Source: Erythrocercus mccallii
Taxonomy: Eukaryota; Chordata; Aves; Passeriformes; Dicruridae
Length of the DNA: 64,000 nucleotides
Assembly (NCBI GenBank): GCA_013397435.1
Contig: VZRG01000303.1
Coordinates: 1-64,000, forward strand
Direction of reading: 5' to 3'
Part shown: in pieces, positions 60,840-64,000 of the stretch
Numbering within the stretch: the stretch's first letter is position 1
Layout of the letters: each line of letters opens with the position of its first letter
Made by a program: the position numbers and the translations under genes
Notes under the pieces: generated by a model
Database searches by the model: none
What the model saw: the letters and a program-made list of their open reading frames with translations, nothing else
What the model was told of the DNA's origin: nothing

Positions 60840-63800
60840 GTACTGCGGGGGGGCTGCGGCGGCGCGGGTTGCATAAGGCGGGCGGGCTGCAGCCCCCTCC
60901 TCTCCCCCCGGCCCCGCATTGTCCGGCTGCGGAGCGCTCGGGGGATAGGCGGGATGCGTGCGGGGGCTCGCCGCGCCCCGGCGGAAGAAAGGCGGTTTAA
61001 AATGACAATTAAAAAAAGAAAAAAAAAGAGGCGGGGGGAAATAAAAAGGAAGGCAAGAACGCCCCCCGCGCAGGCAGCCAGCTCCCCTTGGAAAAGAGCC
61101 GCAGCACCTCGCTGCGGATCTCGGAGGGAGGCGGCGCCGTGCGGGAGGCGGCGGCCGCGGATGGCGGGGCGCGGGCAGCCCCTGCCCGGCCGGGGGAACC
61201 GCAGCGGGCACCGGGCAGTGCCCGCCCCCGCACGCCGGTGTGGGGGTGACAGCCGCCCCGCGCTCCTCGGGGCGGGGGTGACACTTCTCCCGGTGCCTGC
61301 GCGGGGGAGGGCGGCTCCATCCCCGCCCCCCGCTCCCCGCCTGCCCCATTTTGTGTTTATTTATCGTCTCTCGTTTGGGGGGGACACCCCTCTTTTGTCG
61401 CAGTTGTAGGCATTTTTGATGAATCGTTTGGCATGCGTTGCTGGCAGCGCTTCTGCATTAACATCTCTGACAATATGTTCCGGCAGATAAGCTCATTAAA
61501 ATTGTTTGCATTGTTTGATAAGGGTCGCGGCGCAGCCCGGAACGCAACTGGTTTGATGTGCTCCTTGCTGCCGACTCGAAGGGCGATAATACGGCCGGTG
61601 GTTCCTTATGTCAATATACAGTTATTTTAAATGCTGCCTGGATGACAGCAAGCAGTGCCTCTGCAGAGAACACGCCCCTTAAAGCTGATTTTCAAGCAGC
61701 AGGAAATGATGCTGCTCTCAAATATCTGACTAAAGTGGCGAGTTGTAAGCTCGAAAACATGAAAACAAACGTGGATGACTTGACTTGTTTGTCTGAAGAC
61801 AATCACAGTATTTTTTCTTCTGATGAGGAATAACGGAGCTGCTACTGGCATTTGGCCATTAATAACCTTAACAGTGAATCTCATTGTTAATCACACACTG
61901 ACGGGTGAGCCTGAAATGCGTCGGAGATCCCAGTGTGTGGTTAGTTTGAATTGCACAAAATCTAGGTGTCTCTCTCTGAAACTGGTTATACTTTGTGCAG
62001 TAGAGCCCCAGTGCACACATTTAGCACAAAGTAGTGAAATTGCTTTTGCGAGGACCTATTTCTACTTGCAGAAAGCCTGGATCTCTCACTTCCTATATCT
62101 GACTTTCAGCTGAGTAGTACAAGATTCTGTTTTAAGGAGAAAGCTGTATTTCCATTCTGCAGCTAAGCAGAAATATTAAGTAGATTTGAAATATCATGCA
62201 TCAAACTTCAGTTATTCTGACATATCATAGGTACCATTGATTGCTAACTTGTTTCCTTCAGAAGAGTTCTTTGGAAAACTTCTGTTACATGGGGTTCTCC
62301 ATTCTTTTTCAGTAGGTTTGTATGTGTTTTTCTGCAGTCATCAACTAGTCAGTTTTCTTGTCCTTTTGCCTGTTGTACCATACACTGAACTATGTCTAGA
62401 AAAGACATTTTGTGAGGCTACTGTGTTCAGCATGTGGTGGCAGGAATAACTATATCCCTTGCCCAGTTGTCCAGAAACTGTGAAGATTCTCTGCATTTGA
62501 ATAGCCTTTGGTCCAGACTCCTTAGTCTTTTAGAGATTTGTATCCATTTGTATCCTTCTCTAGACCAACATAAAGGAATACAGGACTATGGGTGTTGCAT
62601 GTTATTTTTGGGCAGTAAATAAGTAATCCAGTTCTATATATTTCAGATATAAACCTTTAATGCACAAATAAAAATTTCGACTGGGGAATTCTACTTAAGC
62701 TGGTTTCTTTTCCTTTTGGAAACTCACCATGTTCTGCAGAGTCATAACTCCCATATGTGTTGATTTCCTACTTTCTCTGGGAGAAAGGGAGAATGATACT
62801 TAACTTGCTTCCATCTGTAGCTAAAGTCCTTTAGGAAGTAAATATCAAGCATAACAGAAGGGAAATGTTACAGAAAATACATGAAGTTGGGTGAAACTTC
62901 TCCTTGATGCTGGAAAAAATGGCTTTTAACTTCTATGACAACCTTTAGTAGCTAGGCAAGTTCAGTCCTTGTTTAGTGTGAGTGGCAGCAGGAGATCACT
63001 GGGTACAACAGATGAATTCCATCACTTTAGTGTCTGTTGCCAGACTGGACTGTCCATGCCATTCCAGACTTCTGGAGCAGCTTGTAGGACCTCACTGTAT
63101 GACACATCAAGTTGCTATGCCTCTGATTGTTGGGCTGGCTTCTTCCATCTAGGAATATGGAATAAATATGTCATTAAACACACCCTGGAGCTTGACAGCA
63201 GATGAGCAGTTGTACAAAGCTAAAACACTTCTGTGTCCTGCAGCTTTGCTCCTAAGTTAACCTGCATCTACCGTGTGTATAAAGGTTCAGTATTTGCCTT
63301 TGAATCCTTCTCTCCTGTAGTAACAGAAATGCTTTCTCATTTTACAACTTTTAACATGTTCTGTTTCATAAATATTTTAAAACAGAAGTAATCTGATCAG
63401 AAAATTTGTGTTCATCACCAGGTTACATATTCTCATACCTAAAAGAAACCCTTCGCTATTTCTAGTACCAGGTTTTACCAAAGATTTGATATCCAAATTC
63501 TGAAGCAGATTTAAAAACAGCTGCAGGTTACACTGTTTTACAGACTAGGAAGCTGACATGGAAGGAGCTGCTGTAAGTTGTCCAGGGAGTTGAGGATGCA
63601 GCAGGGAATTGAGCCTATACCACGAGTCCCAGCCATGTGCTCTCTATGCAAAGCCACAAATAGTTTTCCCAAGTCTTCCAAAGGACATATTATATTTTGC
63701 AGACTGGGACATACAGGCCCAAGGTGTTAAGTTTCTCATCCAGCTTTACTTAGCTGGTAAACAGAAACCAGGCACTTTGGCATAAAATTTGGTCACAGGG

Positions 63801-64000
63801 TGATGTTACCTTTCAGAGTTAATAACTGTAATCAATCTGTATTGCTCAAGTGAAATGCTGTTTCATATGCTTCAGATCTGGAGACTGTTTAAAATTTGGA
63901 ACTGAGGTGTCTTTCTGTTGGCCCGAAGTAGACTTTGGGTAATTTCTGAGAATGGCATTACATTCAATGATAATTTTACTTCTATGTTCAAAGATGGCTG
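60840..64000 (+). other. MAPRE2: MAPRE2 intron 1 (5' part)
   Basis: The intron starts with GTACTG and continues beyond the window end. Its first 580 bp are still CpG island. From about 61,430 the sequence becomes AT-richer yet keeps scattered CpGs to about 61,930. No further MAPRE2 exon is found; exon 2 should begin by completing the Ser codon and encode the WGMAVN segment, which is absent here. Confidence 0.85.
61430..61930 (+). promoter_or_regulatory. Possible intronic regulatory element
   Basis: This non-repetitive stretch has CpGs retained in AT-rich sequence and an AGATAA GATA-factor site in CAGATAAGC near 61,485, followed by TTTGATAAGG. It also contains a 91-codon frame (61558-61833) ending in an acidic tail (SSDEE), with no recognised similarity. 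Retained CpG next to an island suggests germline hypomethylation, as at enhancers or island shores. Function is inferred only. Confidence 0.3.

Larger units (their letters stand above)
59900..61420 (+). promoter_or_regulatory. MAPRE2 CpG-island promoter
   Basis: Dense CpG and GC surround the MAPRE2 first coding exon. Visible elements include GC boxes GGGGCGGGGC at 60469-60478 and 60620-60629 (Sp/KLF sites), a CACGTG E-box at 60579-60584 in the context GTCACGTG (USF/MITF/TFE type), and a C-rich tract at 60491-60523. No TATA box is seen near the exon, so dispersed initiation is expected. Long open frames on both strands here (up to 314 codons on the minus strand) reflect GC composition. The exact transcription start cannot be set from sequence. 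Confidence 0.9.

Noticed and set aside
60227..61000. 257-codon plus-strand open frame over the MAPRE2 exon in another frame
   Set aside because: Composition effect of the CpG island. The real exon is read in a different frame with clear EB2 identity and a splice donor.
1..64000. CRISPR arrays, operons, tRNA or rRNA genes
   Set aside because: No regularly spaced repeats, no cloverleaf-type A/B box pairs noticed, no rRNA segments; the DNA is vertebrate nuclear.

Overview
The window is nuclear DNA from a vertebrate, very probably a bird. The evidence for a bird is several CR1 LINE 3' tails with the avian ending (ATTCTGTGATTCT type), a solo LTR of a family I recognise as widespread in bird genomes, and two sharp CpG islands in otherwise AT-rich, intron-rich or intergenic sequence. 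There are no prokaryote-like operons, and nearly all long open frames look like chance. Species cannot be fixed from the sequence alone.

One protein-coding exon can be identified with high confidence. It lies at 60721-60839 on the + strand and encodes the N-terminal extension of MAPRE2 (EB2/RP1), a microtubule plus-end tracking protein. It sits in a CpG island (about 59,900-61,420) with GC boxes, a CACGTG E-box, a G-quadruplex-prone tract and a short upstream ORF. The rest of the window to the right (60840-64000) is the start of MAPRE2 intron 1. The CH domain and EB-homology domain exons lie beyond the window.

Left of this exon, about 60 kb holds no confidently identified gene. From memory of human synteny (DTNA then MAPRE2, same strand), this is probably the DTNA-MAPRE2 interval plus 5' alternative-promoter space of MAPRE2. 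Three pieces suggest upstream MAPRE2 starts: a second CpG island at 19,540-20,400 with a good splice donor at 20129/20130; a TATA/CACCC/GATA promoter-like segment at 30550-30611 followed by a well-placed ATG and a near-perfect donor at 30743/30744; and a 62-bp exon candidate with strong splice sites at 46839-46900. The donor choices give phases compatible with splicing 30743 to 46839 and then into MAPRE2 exon 2, but this is inference only and needs RNA evidence.

Layout: 1-19,500 probable intergenic DNA with an ancient L3/CR1-like relic, short CR1 tails, a 30-bp tandem duplication and a small CpG-rich patch at 11,040-11,320. 19,540-20,400 CpG island. 20,400-46,800 repeats (CR1 at 22,465; LTR at 23,431; CR1 at 27,555 and 39,278), the TATA-type promoter candidate, and no other gene seen. 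46,839-46,900 candidate exon. 46,901-59,900 AT-rich DNA with a perfect 25-bp inverted repeat at 52,137-52,199 and a CR1 tail at 57,405. 59,900-64,000 MAPRE2 promoter, exon 1 and intron 1.
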